DNA of 64,000 bases from positions 62,001 through 126,000 of the forward strand of contig NZ_JAGEOK010000014.1 in the NCBI RefSeq assembly GCF_017573545.1, in the 5' to 3' direction. The position numbers and the translations under genes are program-made. The stretch is from Actinomadura nitritigenes (GTDB taxonomy: Bacteria; Actinomycetota; Actinomycetes; Streptosporangiales; Streptosporangiaceae). Below the pieces are notes generated by a model. It worked only from the letters and a program-made list of their open reading frames with translations. It had not been told where the DNA came from and did not search any database. Positions 41,121-51,796 of the stretch are shown piece after piece (position 1 is the first letter of the stretch; every line of letters begins with the position of its first letter).

Positions 41121-41132
41121 GTACCATGGTAC
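41121..41132. promoter_or_regulatory. Palindrome covering the start codon of the RHH-like gene
   Basis: GTACCATGGTAC is a perfect 12-bp palindrome; the ATG of the next gene (41126-41128) is its centre. Binding here would block both transcription and translation initiation, so autorepression is plausible. Further upstream, GTTATGTTG is AT-rich and promoter-like. Confidence 0.5.
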
Positions 41133-41380
41133 ATGTGGACCGAGTTCAGACCGGCATGCGGATCGAGCGGAACGTGCTGAAGGTGCTCAAGGGGCTGGCC
41201 GAGTACCTCGACATCTCGCTCGGCGACCTGGTCGAGGGCATCGCCCTGCACGCCTTCGACGGCAGCGCCCCCTTCTCCCCCGAGACGCTCGACAAGATCC
41301 GGCAGCTCAAGTCCGTCTACGGGCTGACGCTCACCGCCGCCGACGCGCACGCCCTCACCGAGGACGGAGCGGCCCGATGA
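41126..41380 (+). CDS. Small ribbon-helix-helix-like protein
   Basis: An 84-residue protein. VDRVQTGMRIERNVLKVLKG then LAEYLDISLGDLVEGIALHA is the strand-helix-helix order of RHH DNA-binding proteins. The rest is helical (SPETLDKIRQLKSVYGLTLT). It overlaps the following SRPBCC gene by 4 bases (ATGA). It could autoregulate the pair through the palindrome at its own start codon. An antitoxin role was considered, but the partner is not toxin-like. Confidence 0.65.
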   Translation: MVHVDRVQTGMRIERNVLKVLKGLAEYLDISLGDLVEGIALHAFDGSAPFSPETLDKIRQLKSVYGLTLTAADAHALTEDGAAR

Positions 41381-41801
41381 GGCGCCGCCTCTCGGGGACC
41401 GTCCGGGTCCCGCTGCCGCCCGCCGAGGCGTTCGCGCTGTTCACGCCGCGCGGCGAGGAGCGCTGGGTGCACGGCTGGCGACCACTCTTCCCCGCGGACG
41501 CCCCCGACGACACCGAACCCGGAACGGTCTTCGAGACCGTCCACGGCGACGAGCGGACGACGTGGGTCGTCCTCGCCCGCCACCCCGGACGGCACGTCTC
41601 CTACGCCCGCGTGACGCCGGGCCTCCGCGCCGGGACCGTCACCGTCGGCGTCGTCCCGCGCCCGGACGGCGGGAGCACCGCCGAGGTCGTCTACGACCTG
41701 ACCGCCCTCACCGCCGACGGCGCGCGCGACCTCGACGCGTTCGCCGGCGGGTACGCGGCGTTCCTGCGGTCATGGGAGGACGCGATCGCCGCGCACCTCG
41801 C

Positions 41802-43412
<1,611 letters not shown>

Positions 43413-43491
43413 GGTGCTCCACACGGCACACCTCCGGCTCAGCTGCGGAACTCCGTTCTAGCCCACTGACCCCGGTTTGCCCAGAGTTCGG

Positions 43492-44022
43492 TCACTCCCG
43501 CTGCTGCGGGATTCCAGGGAAGTCGTCGCCGAGGGCGTCGTCGTCGCGGAGGCGGGCCATGGCGCGGGAGACGGTGCTCTTGACGGTGCCGACGCTGACG
43601 CCGAGGACGTCGGCGATCTCCGCTTCGGACATGTCCTCGTAATAGCGGAGCATAACGGCGAGGCGCTGCCGTTCGGGGAGCCGTCCGAGCGCGCGGCCGA
43701 GCGCGTCGCGCATTTCGGCGCGCCGCGTGTGATCGTCCACCGGACGGTCGGGAACCTGATCCGTGGGGTAGATATCCAGCTTTTTCCGGCGCCACCACGA
43801 GATCTGCGTGTTGGCCATGGCGCGCCGGACGTAACCGTCGAGGGCGGCCCGGTCCTGAATGCGGTCCCAGGCGAGGTAGGTCTTGGCGAGGGCGGCCTGG
43901 AGGAGGTCCTCGGCCTCGGCGCGGTCGCTGGTCAGCCGCATCGCGGCGCGCAGCAGGGTGGGGCCGCGGTCCGCCACGTAGGCGCGGAACTCCTCGTGCC
44001 GCGTGCTGTTCACCGTCACCAC
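43492..44022 (-). CDS. SigE-family ECF sigma factor
   Basis: A 176-residue minimal sigma factor. Region 2: HEEFRAYVADRGPTLLRAAM, AEDLLQAALAKTYLAWDRIQ; region 4: RLPERQRLAVMLRYYEDMSE, AEIADVLGVSVGTVKSTVSR. This is the pattern of the actinobacterial SigE family (TIGR02983), usually without a classical anti-sigma gene. GTG 44013 is an alternative start. Divergent from the double-psi-barrel gene across 275 bases. Confidence 0.87.
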   Translation of the reverse strand: MVTVNSTRHEEFRAYVADRGPTLLRAAMRLTSDRAEAEDLLQAALAKTYLAWDRIQDRAALDGYVRRAMANTQISWWRRKKLDIYPTDQVPDRPVDDHTRRAEMRDALGRALGRLPERQRLAVMLRYYEDMSEAEIADVLGVSVGTVKSTVSRAMARLRDDDALGDDFPGIPQQRE

Positions 44023-44297
44023 CGAACCAGGGGTCGTGGAGTCGGCGCGGATTGTGGATCTTGACCGCGCCGGTTCCCGGTACAGTTGACGATCTCAGGT
44101 TGATCGTAATTCCGGTCCTACTTAAAGTACATATCCGGGTCAACCAGTTAATAATCCTCATCCCAGGTGGATGGAACATCTCCCGTCGCTCGACTTATCG
44201 CGACAAATCCGTCGACAGCGCGTGCACGGCGCGTGACTCTTGACAGGCCGTCCTAACAGACGTCACCCCCCGTGAAGTTTCGAGCCGGAGTGCCGCC
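44023..44297. promoter_or_regulatory. Divergent intergenic region, sigE-like / barrel gene
   Basis: 275 bases without a gene. 44090-44170 is markedly AT-rich (CTACTTAAAGTACATATCC, CAGTTAATAATCCTC) and probably holds both promoters. The near-palindrome ACTTAAAGT lies at 44122-44130. No characterised operator recognised. Confidence 0.4.
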
Positions 44298-45287
44298 ATG
44301 CCGCTACCCCACCGCCGTGGAGCCAGGCGCCGCCGTCTCCGGGAGGCCGTGCTCGGCGCGTCCCCCGAGGCCGGCGGCCTCCCGGAGAACGCGGCCCGGC
44401 CGCTCGGCGCGCTGTCCGGGACGATCCTGGACGCGAGCCCGCACCTGCTGGTGCTGGACGCGGACGGCGCCGAGCTGCGGCTGGCGATGAGCGGGGACAC
44501 GACGGTGTGGCACGGCGGGCGCGGGGGCCCCGCCGCGCTGCGCCCGGGGCGTGAGGCGATCGTCCGGCCGAAGGCCGGCGGGCCGGGGATCGACCGGATC
44601 TGGGTCGATGCCGACCGGGTCGCCGGCACCCTGCTGGCGTGCGGGCGGGACGCCTGGGAGGTGGACATGGGCCCCCATCGCGGGCGCGCCCATGTGGCGA
44701 TCCCCCCGCACGCCCTCCAGCAGGTGCTCGTCCGGCACCCTCGGCTGGAACCCGGCTATCTGGTCGACGTGATCTGCGTGCGCTCCCCCGGCGGGCCGCA
44801 GGCGGTGCGTCCGGGCACGTCGCAGCCCGGCTACCGGGCCGACGACCTGGCCGGTCCGGAGGCGGCGGAGCCCGCGCCGGCGGTGCTGCGGGGGACGGCG
44901 ACCTGGTTCGCGGATCCCCCGGTGCCGCGCGGCGCGGCGTACCCGGCGGTCGACCCGGAGGGGAACGGCGGCGGGTGCGCGGACGCCCCGTCCGGCTGCG
45001 TCGCGTTCCCGTACCTGTCGATCGGCAGCGAGATCACGGTGCACAACGAGTGCAGCGGGCGGGCGGGGCGCGTGCCGGTGGTGGAGTGCGGCTGCGCGGC
45101 GGCCCGGTTCTGCGACCGGTGCGTGGAGTGCGGGGCGTCGCCCCGGGGCAGGATCGTGGAGCTGACCCCGGAGTCGTTCGTGGGGCTCGGCGGCGATCTG
45201 GAGGCCGGGTGCTTCAACGTGCTCGCGCAGCCGGACGTCCCGGCCATCGGTTTCGGCGGCGCCGCGGAGGAGGGCTCGTCATGGTGA
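44298..45287 (+). CDS. Double-psi beta-barrel domain protein
   Basis: A 329-residue protein with no clear signal peptide. The N-terminal half is a beta-rich nucleic-acid- or lipid-binding-like region (LSGTILDASPHLLVLDADGA). The C-terminal third is a Cys-rich double-psi barrel as in RlpA/expansins: FPYLSIGSEITVHNECSGRA, VVECGCAAARFCDRCVECGA, RIVELTPESFVGLGGDLEAG. The eight cysteines could bind metal. It overlaps the MauE-like gene by 7 bases. Joint action with that redox membrane protein is inferred from coupling. Confidence 0.65.
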   Translation: MPLPHRRGARRRRLREAVLGASPEAGGLPENAARPLGALSGTILDASPHLLVLDADGAELRLAMSGDTTVWHGGRGGPAALRPGREAIVRPKAGGPGIDRIWVDADRVAGTLLACGRDAWEVDMGPHRGRAHVAIPPHALQQVLVRHPRLEPGYLVDVICVRSPGGPQAVRPGTSQPGYRADDLAGPEAAEPAPAVLRGTATWFADPPVPRGAAYPAVDPEGNGGGCADAPSGCVAFPYLSIGSEITVHNECSGRAGRVPVVECGCAAARFCDRCVECGASPRGRIVELTPESFVGLGGDLEAGCFNVLAQPDVPAIGFGGAAEEGSSW

Positions 45288-46111
45288 CGTTCCAGAACAC
45301 GCAGGTGCTGCTGCTGGCGATGGTGCTGCTGGTGGCCTGCCTGGCGAAGCTGACGATCCGCGAGCGGGCGGCGGACGCGCCGGACCACGTGCACGGCGTG
45401 CCGGTGCCCGCCGGGCTCGCGGGGCTGACGGCGCTGCGCCGCAGCCGCGGGCTGAGCGTCGGGCTCGGCCTCGGCGAGGGCCTGCTCGGGCTGGCGCTGC
45501 TGGTGACCTCCCAGTTCTCGGTGCGGCTGGCGACGACGCTGGCGTTCGCGGCGGCGACCTGGGTGGTGGGGGAGCTGCGCGTGCGGCGGCCGGACGCGGG
45601 CTGCGGCTGCTTCGGCGGCCTCAGCGCCAAGCGGGTCGGCCGCCGCAGCGTGGCGCGCGCGCTGCTGTTCACCGGCGCGGGCATAGCGTCGCTGGGCGCG
45701 CCCATGGCGGGCCTGGACGTGCTGCGGGACGAGCACACGCAGGTGGGGCCGGTGCTGATACTGGAGCTCGCGCTGTTCGCCGCGCTGTCCCCGGAGTTGC
45801 CGGAGCTGCTGGACAGGCGGTCCCGCGCGCGCGGGCTGGGACGTCCGGAGGCACCGTGCGAGCGGCGCCCCAGCCCTATGGCGGAGACGTACGCGGCGCT
45901 CTATGACAGCCCCGCGTGGGCGGAGCACGAGAACGCGGTGGCGAGCGCCGTGCCGCTGGACGTGTGGCGGGAGGGCTGCTGGCGGTTCGTGGTGTTCCCG
46001 GCCCGCGTGGACGAGCACGACCTGGAGGTCGTGTTCGCGGTGTCGACGGCGGAGCGGAACCGGACCGTCCGGGCGGCGCTCGTCCCGGCGCCGGTGGCGA
46101 CCGCCGTCTAA
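45281..46111 (+). CDS. MauE/DoxX-like membrane protein with cytosolic extension
   Basis: A 276-residue protein. Residues 1-170 contain four or five hydrophobic helices with the MauE-type motif GCGCFGGLSAKRVGR; MauE proteins help form disulphides in exported partners. The last 80 residues (from about MAETYAALYDSPAW) form a soluble alpha/beta region absent from short MauE proteins. Overlaps the barrel gene at its start. No MauD or methylamine dehydrogenase gene is near. Confidence 0.7.
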   Translation: MVTFQNTQVLLLAMVLLVACLAKLTIRERAADAPDHVHGVPVPAGLAGLTALRRSRGLSVGLGLGEGLLGLALLVTSQFSVRLATTLAFAAATWVVGELRVRRPDAGCGCFGGLSAKRVGRRSVARALLFTGAGIASLGAPMAGLDVLRDEHTQVGPVLILELALFAALSPELPELLDRRSRARGLGRPEAPCERRPSPMAETYAALYDSPAWAEHENAVASAVPLDVWREGCWRFVVFPARVDEHDLEVVFAVSTAERNRTVRAALVPAPVATAV

Positions 46112-46178
46112 CCGAGTATTGGACGCGTCCAAGAAGGCCGTAGAGATTCCTCGCCGGGAGAGCGGGCACTGACCGCGC

Positions 46179-49100
46179 GTGGGGGGAAACGGCGGCTACC
46201 TGCGGTTCCCGTCGATCCGCGGGGACGACGTCGTCTTCGTGTGCGAGGACGCCCTGTGGACGGTGCCCGCGTCCGGCGGCCGGGCCTACCGGCTGACGGC
46301 CGGGGTCGCGGCGGCCGCCTATCCCCGGCTGTCCCCGGACGGGCGGCTGCTGGCGTTCGTCGGGCGGGAGGAGGGCCCCGCCGAGGTGTACGTGATGCCG
46401 GCGACGGGCGGGGCGGCGCGGCGGCTGACGTTCCACGGGACGTCCTGCACGATCACCGGCTGGGACCCGGACGGACGGATCGTCTACGCCAGCGACGTCC
46501 GGCGCCCGTTCCGCGGCTACCAGTGGCTGTACGCGATCGACCCGTCCGGCAGCGGCATTCCCGCCGAGCTTCCGTACGGGCCGGCGAGCAGCGCCACCTA
46601 CGGGCCGGACGGCGCGGTCGTCATCGGCCGCAACACCGCCGACCCGGCGAGGTGGAAGCGGTACCGGGGCGGCACCGCCGGCGACCTGTGGATCGCCCCC
46701 GACGGGTCCGGCGACTTCCGGCGGTTGATCGATCTGGACGGCAACCTCGCGGCCCCCTGCCGGGTCGGCGGCCGGATCCACTTCCTGTCCGACCACGAGG
46801 GCGTCGGCAACGTCTACTCGTGCCTGCCGGACGGCGGTGACCTGCGCAGGCACACCCACCACGAGGACTACTACGCCCGCAACCTCAGCGACGACGGCCG
46901 CCGGCTGGTCTACCACGCCGCCGCCGACCTGTACGTCCTCGACCCGGACGACGGCGGCGGCCCGCGCCGGATCGACGTGCGGCTCGGCAGCTCCCGCACG
47001 CAGCGGAACCGGCGGTTCGTGCCCGCCGCCGAGTACCTCGACACGGTCACGGTGAACTCGGCGGGCGACGGCCTGGCGGTCACCACCCGCGGCAAGGCGT
47101 ACTCGTTCGCGGCCTGGGAGGGGCCGGTCCGCCAGCACGGGCGGCAGGACGGCGTCCGGTACCGGCTGCTGACCTGGTTCAACGACGACCGGCGGCTGAT
47201 CGCGGCGGCGTCCGGGGAGGACGGGCGGGAGCGCCTCGTGGTGCTGACGGCGTCCGGCGCCCGGGACGCGGCGCACGCCGAGACGTCCGGGGACGTCGGC
47301 CGGGTGCTGGAGCTGGCGCCGTCGCCGGCCGCGGACCGGTTCGCGTTCACCAACCACCGCAACGAGCTGTACCTGCTCGAACCGGCGGGGGACGGCCCGC
47401 TGGAGCCGGTGCCGCTGGACGTCAGCCCCTACGGCGCGATCACCGGCCTGGCCTGGTCGCCCGGCGGCGAGTGGCTCGCCTACGCCTGCCCGACGTCCGC
47501 GCAGACCACCGCGATCAAGGTGTGCAACGCCGAGACGGGCCTGGTCGCGCCGGTCACCCGCCCCGTCCTGCACGACCGCGCACCGGCCTGGGACCCGGAG
47601 GGCCGCTACCTGTACTTCATCGGGCAGCGGGTGTTCGACCCGGTGTCCGACACGCTCCAGTTCGACCGGGGCTTCCCGCTCGGCGCCCGCCCGTACGCGG
47701 TCACCCTGCGCAAGGACGTGCCGTCGCCGTTCACGGCCGCGCCGCGCCCGGTGGCCGGCGAGGCCGCGCCCGCACCCGGCGAGGCGAGCCTCGCGGAGGG
47801 GTCGGACGCGCGGGACGTCGCCGGTCCGGGCCTCGGCGCGAGCGTCGCGGCGGCGGCGCGGCTGGCGATCGACTTCGACGGGATCGAGCGGCGGGTGGTC
47901 GCGTTCCCCGTCGCGGAGGGCCGCTACGGGCGGATCGCGGGGATCAGGGGCCAGGCGCTGTACTCGGTGTTCCCGGTGAAGGGCGGGCGCGGCGACGACC
48001 CGCCGCTCGGCCGCGTCGACGCGTTCGACTTCGCGGCGCGGCAGGCGCGGACCCGGCTGCGCGACGTCGGCGACTTCTGGCTCGCCCGGGACGGCGCCAC
48101 GCTCCTCTACCGGTCGCGGTCGCGGCTGCGGCTGGTCGCGGCGGGCCGCGAGCAGCCCGCGGACGACCGGCCGGGCCGCCGCAGCGGCTGGGTCGACCTG
48201 GACCGCGTCAAGGTGTCGGTGTCCCCGGCGACCGAGTGGCGGCAGATGCTCCGCGAGACGTGGGTGCTGCAACGCGAGCACTTCTGGGACGAGGACATGG
48301 CGGGCATCGACTGGGACGCCGTGTACCGCCGATACCTCCCTCTTGTCGACAAAGTGACAACTCGTGGGGAGTTCTCCGACCTGCTCTGGGAGATGCAGGG
48401 CGAGCTCGGCACGTCCCACGCCTACGAGATCGGCGGCGAGTACCGCAGCCGCCCCGTCTACGACCAGGGCTTCCTCGGCGTCGACTGGGCGATCCGGGAC
48501 GGCCGGTTCGTGCTCGCGCACATCATCGAGGGCGACCCGTGGGACCCGGCCGCCACGTCCCCGCTGAACCGGCCCGGCATCGACGTCCGGCCCGGCGACG
48601 CGGTCGTCGCGATCAACGGCGAGCCCGTCGCGCCGGGCGGTGTCGTCCCCGGCGAGCGGCTGGTCAACCTGGCCGGGGAGGAGGTGCTGCTGACGATCCG
48701 GCGCGGCGGGTCCGCACCGTTCACCGTCGCCGTCCGGACCCTCGCCGACGAGCGCCCCGGCCGGTACCGCGACTGGGTCGCCGCGAACCGCGCGCTCGTC
48801 CACGAGCGGACCGGCGGCCGCGCCGGCTACCTGCACGTCCCCGACATGGGCCCGGACGGGTTCGCCGAGTTCCACCGCGGCTTCCTCGCCGAGTACGACC
48901 GCGAGGCGCTGATCGTCGACGTCCGGTTCAACGGCGGCGGCAACGTGTCCGGGCTGCTGCTGCAGAAGCTGTCCCGCCGCCGGATCGGCTACAACTTCCC
49001 GCGCTGGGGCGTCCCCATGCCGTACCCGCGCGAGTCGCCGCGCGGGCCGATGGTCGCGATCACCAACGAGCGGACCGGCTCCGACGGCGACATCTTCAGC

Positions 49101-49430
49101 CACGCGTTCAAGCTGCTCGGCCTCGGCCCGCTCGTCGGCCGCCGGACGTGGGGCGGCGTCGTCGGCATCCGGCCCCGGCACCGCCTCGCCGACGGCACCG
49201 TGACCACCCAGCCCGAGTTCTCGTTCACGTTCGACGACGTCGGCTGGCGTGTCGAGAACTACGGGACGGACCCCGACATCGATGTCGACATAACGCCACA
49301 GGACCATGCGAACAGCACCGACGCCCAGCTCGTCCGCGCGATCGACGAGGCGCTCGGCCTGCTCGACCGGTTCCCGCCGCACACGCCCGACCCGTCCACC
49401 CGCCCGGTGTTCAAGGCGGGAGGCGCCTGA
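46179..49430 (+). CDS. Tricorn-like S41 protease
   Basis: A 1083-residue tricorn protease homologue. Residues 1-320 form a six-bladed propeller (YLRFPSIRGDDVVFVCEDAL, repeated WDPDGR/LSPDGR turns), 330-680 a second propeller, 690-760 a helical C1 domain with catalytic His in LGTSHAYEIGG, 765-870 a PDZ domain (RPGDAVVAINGEPVAPGG), and 880-1060 the C2 domain with nucleophile Ser968 in ERTGSDGDIFSHAFK. No signal peptide, so it is cytoplasmic, degrading peptides released by proteasome-like proteases. It begins with GTG and a weak ribosome site; a start a little further on is possible. Confidence 0.9.
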   Translation: MGGNGGYLRFPSIRGDDVVFVCEDALWTVPASGGRAYRLTAGVAAAAYPRLSPDGRLLAFVGREEGPAEVYVMPATGGAARRLTFHGTSCTITGWDPDGRIVYASDVRRPFRGYQWLYAIDPSGSGIPAELPYGPASSATYGPDGAVVIGRNTADPARWKRYRGGTAGDLWIAPDGSGDFRRLIDLDGNLAAPCRVGGRIHFLSDHEGVGNVYSCLPDGGDLRRHTHHEDYYARNLSDDGRRLVYHAAADLYVLDPDDGGGPRRIDVRLGSSRTQRNRRFVPAAEYLDTVTVNSAGDGLAVTTRGKAYSFAAWEGPVRQHGRQDGVRYRLLTWFNDDRRLIAAASGEDGRERLVVLTASGARDAAHAETSGDVGRVLELAPSPAADRFAFTNHRNELYLLEPAGDGPLEPVPLDVSPYGAITGLAWSPGGEWLAYACPTSAQTTAIKVCNAETGLVAPVTRPVLHDRAPAWDPEGRYLYFIGQRVFDPVSDTLQFDRGFPLGARPYAVTLRKDVPSPFTAAPRPVAGEAAPAPGEASLAEGSDARDVAGPGLGASVAAAARLAIDFDGIERRVVAFPVAEGRYGRIAGIRGQALYSVFPVKGGRGDDPPLGRVDAFDFAARQARTRLRDVGDFWLARDGATLLYRSRSRLRLVAAGREQPADDRPGRRSGWVDLDRVKVSVSPATEWRQMLRETWVLQREHFWDEDMAGIDWDAVYRRYLPLVDKVTTRGEFSDLLWEMQGELGTSHAYEIGGEYRSRPVYDQGFLGVDWAIRDGRFVLAHIIEGDPWDPAATSPLNRPGIDVRPGDAVVAINGEPVAPGGVVPGERLVNLAGEEVLLTIRRGGSAPFTVAVRTLADERPGRYRDWVAANRALVHERTGGRAGYLHVPDMGPDGFAEFHRGFLAEYDREALIVDVRFNGGGNVSGLLLQKLSRRRIGYNFPRWGVPMPYPRESPRGPMVAITNERTGSDGDIFSHAFKLLGLGPLVGRRTWGGVVGIRPRHRLADGTVTTQPEFSFTFDDVGWRVENYGTDPDIDVDITPQDHANSTDAQLVRAIDEALGLLDRFPPHTPDPSTRPVFKAGGA

Positions 49431-49489
49431 GCGGGTCCGCTACGGACGGCGCCCGAACCGAAGATCCCGCGCCGGCCCGGGCCGGGACG

Positions 49490-49876
49490 TCACCAGTTCT
49501 CGCCGGTCTCGTCGTCGCGGTCGTGCATGTCGTCGAGCTGGTTGCCGTACAGCTCGTCCTCGTCGTCCTGGGGGCGCGGGCGGTGGCTCGCGATGCCCTC
49601 GTCATGCATGCCGCCCATGTCGGACGAGTAGTAGTCGTCCTCGTCGAGCCCCTGGTCGCCGCCCGCGAAGCCCGGCTCGTCCTGGTAGCCGCGCGGGCCG
49701 GGGCCGTACCCCTGGCCGCCCTGCTCCTGCCGCATCGACGGCTCGTCGGCGCTCCGCGCCCCCGCCGGTCGCGCCGACGAGGTCGGCTCGTCGCCGCTCG
49801 CGTACGCGTCCTCCTCGCGCGTCGAGTACAGGTCGTCCGGGTCCTGGCCCCGGTAGCGGTCCTGGTCGCCCATCAT
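49490..49876 (-). CDS. Acidic disordered hypothetical protein
   Basis: A 128-residue, strongly acidic, Gly/Asp/Tyr-rich protein (MMGDQDRYRGQDPDDLYSTR, LDEDDYYSSDMGGMHDEG, ending DMHDRDDETGENW) with no predicted fold. GGGGGG lies just before ATG 49876. Its upstream region (49877-50162) carries five copies of a CTAGAAAGCC motif, so it may be tightly regulated. Unknown function. Confidence 0.6.
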   Translation of the reverse strand: MMGDQDRYRGQDPDDLYSTREEDAYASGDEPTSSARPAGARSADEPSMRQEQGGQGYGPGPRGYQDEPGFAGGDQGLDEDDYYSSDMGGMHDEGIASHRPRPQDDEDELYGNQLDDMHDRDDETGENW

Positions 49877-50004
49877 GATCCCCCCGACATCGGCTTTTCG
49901 CGCCTGCTCCGGCACATCGACCCCCATACCCAGATAACTCCGCGTAACAACCGCGATGCCGGACAGCACCCTCTGCATCTTTATAGGGATGCATAGCACC
50001 AAGC

Positions 50005-50147
50005 CTAGAAAGCCTTAGAGAAACCTCGGAAGGCAGGGCAGGAGAATCTACGGCTTTCTAGTACGTCCGCTAGAAAGCCGGATAGACATCGGACGTCGCG
50101 ACCCGATGCAGCCTTATAACGGCTTCTAGCATCACGGCTAGAAACCC
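50005..50147. repeat. Five-copy CTAGAAAGCC motif array
   Basis: Copies: 50005-50014 (+), 50052-50061 (reverse), 50070-50079 (+), 50121-50129 (reverse, one base short) and 50138-50147 (+, one mismatch). Copies 2 and 3 form a perfect 11-bp inverted repeat (50051-50061 with 50070-50080, 8-base spacer), and copies 4 and 5 a similar imperfect pair. The array fills the gap between the AAA ATPase stop and the acidic protein's start, in sequence that is AT-rich for this genome. It looks like a set of operators. Confidence 0.7.
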
Positions 50148-50162
50148 GTAGAGAGTTCTGGG

Positions 50163-51359
50163 CTAGGCGGGCTGGGAGCGGAGGAACTTGCCGAAGTGCG
50201 GGACCGTGAACGCGACCATGCCGCGCTCCGCGCTGTAGATCAGGCCCTTCTTGATCAGGCCGTCGCGGGCCGGCGACAGGCTGGACGGCTTGCGGCCCAG
50301 CTCGTCGGCGACCGCCGCCGTCGGCACCGGATCGTCGCCGAGCATCGCCATCGCGCGCATGTAGTCGCGCTCGGCCGGCGTCGCGCGCTCGTAGCGGCTG
50401 CCGAAGAAGCCGACCGCCAGCTCGCTCTCGGCCTCCGGCGCGGCGACCCGGATGTCCTCGGCGGTGATCGGGGTGTCGGGCGCGACGTCCCAGACGACCT
50501 TCGCGTACGCCTGCACGAAGTACGGGTAGCCGTCGGCGGCGCCGTACAGCGCGTCGAGGGCGTCCTCGGTGAAGGTGACCTCCTCCCGCTCGGCCGGCGC
50601 GAGCAGCGCGACGTCGGCGGACTCGCGGTCGAGCCGGTCGATGCGCGCGTACCGGAACAGCCGCTCGGAGTAGGACTTGCTCGCCGACAGGACGGCCGGC
50701 AGGTGCGGCAGGCCCGCGCCGACCACGATCAGCGGCCCGCCGATCTGCGACAGCTCGTGGCACGCGGCGCACAGCGCGGACACGTCGTCGGCGGGGACGT
50801 CCTGCATCTCGTCCACGAACAGCGCGATGCCCGCGCCGACGTCCGTGGCGACGGACGCGGCGTCCACGAACAGCTCGGTGAGGTCGATCTCCAGGTCGCC
50901 GGAGTCGGCGCGGCCGCGCGAGGCGGGCACGTCGATCCCCGGCTGCCAGCGGTGCGCCCGCGCCTTCGCCTTGGTGCCGGACGGTTCCGGCCCGGCCTGC
51001 GCGAACGCCTTCAGCACGCCGAGGAACGCCTCGATCCGGTCGGGGGCGCGGTGCCGGGGCGCCAGCTCCCGCACCGCCATGTGCAGCGCGGACGCGACCG
51101 GCCGCCGGATCGACTGGTCGGGCCGGGCCTCGATCTTGCCGGTCCCCCAGAGCTTCTGGATCGCCATCGAGCGGAACGCGTTGAGCAGCACGGTCTTGCC
51201 GACGCCGCGCAGCCCGGTGATGATCATGCTGCGCTCCGGGCGGCCTCGGGCCACCCGTTCCAGCACCACCTCGAACTGCCTCAGCTCACGGTCGCGGCCG
51301 GCCAGCTCGGGAGGGCGCTGCCCGGCGCCAGGGGCATAGGGATTGCGCACGGGGTCCAC
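50163..51359 (-). CDS. AAA ATPase (COG1672/Orc1-like)
   Basis: A 398-residue P-loop ATPase. Opening DPVRNPYAPGAGQRPPELAG is a family-typical N-terminus. Walker A is GLRGVGKT (about 49-56), Walker B IALFVDEMQD (about 178-187), and sensor region PLIVVGAGLPHLPAVLS. A C-terminal winged-helix (PVPTAAVADELGRKPSSLSP, LIKKGLIYSAERGMVAFTVP) suggests DNA binding. GTG 51359 is chosen because upstream codons become AT-rich. The frame continues to an ATG at 51587 with GGGAGG, adding hexapeptide repeats (NGPAHVSGPAQVGGPAH), which remains possible. Function unknown; it resembles archaeal-type signalling or stress ATPases. Confidence 0.8.
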   Translation of the reverse strand: MDPVRNPYAPGAGQRPPELAGRDRELRQFEVVLERVARGRPERSMIITGLRGVGKTVLLNAFRSMAIQKLWGTGKIEARPDQSIRRPVASALHMAVRELAPRHRAPDRIEAFLGVLKAFAQAGPEPSGTKAKARAHRWQPGIDVPASRGRADSGDLEIDLTELFVDAASVATDVGAGIALFVDEMQDVPADDVSALCAACHELSQIGGPLIVVGAGLPHLPAVLSASKSYSERLFRYARIDRLDRESADVALLAPAEREEVTFTEDALDALYGAADGYPYFVQAYAKVVWDVAPDTPITAEDIRVAAPEAESELAVGFFGSRYERATPAERDYMRAMAMLGDDPVPTAAVADELGRKPSSLSPARDGLIKKGLIYSAERGMVAFTVPHFGKFLRSQPA

Positions 51360-51618
51360 GCTCTCGGACTCTATGAGGCGATATAGCTGCGGCCGTAGAT
51401 TTGGGTAGAAACCGCTGCGGCGTGTCGCGTGCTCATGTCGCCGGGGGCGCCGGGCGGGGGCGTCCGCATGGCGGGCACCGCCGCCGCGAGCGTGCGCAGG
51501 GCCGCCGACCTGTGCAGGGCCGCTGACATGTGCAGGGCCGTTGACGTGCGCGGTGCCGTTGAGAGGTGGGGCCGCCGTCGCCACCATGTCGCCTCCCGGG
51601 CGAGCGGGTCCGAACAAG

Positions 51619-51634
51619 TCGAACTGCTGTTCGA
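51619..51634. promoter_or_regulatory. LexA-like (SOS) box
   Basis: TCGAACTGCTGTTCGA is a perfect match to the actinobacterial LexA consensus TCGAAC-N4-GTTCGA. Related half-sites flank it (GAACAAG at 51612-51618 and TTCGAAC at 51638-51644). It lies between the leftward AAA ATPase gene (32 bases before its possible ATG at 51587) and the rightward gene at 51797. Regulation by LexA is inferred from the sequence alone. Confidence 0.5.
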
Positions 51635-51796
51635 CTATTCGAACACAGTAGCGCACGCCTCCCACCCCGTCACCCGAACCCGCCAACTCCCCCGACGGCT
51701 CCCGGACGCGACTCTCGGACGCTGCTCCCGGACAGGCTTCGCGGCCGGAGGTGGCCCAGGCCGAACCTCCCACCACCCGGGCACGTCGAAACCGGC

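Noticed and set aside
45876..49382. A 1168-codon open frame on the minus strand
   Set aside because: It is antisense to the tricorn-like gene, lacks family motifs and is Arg/Ala/Val-rich, as expected for the reverse frame of high-GC coding DNA.
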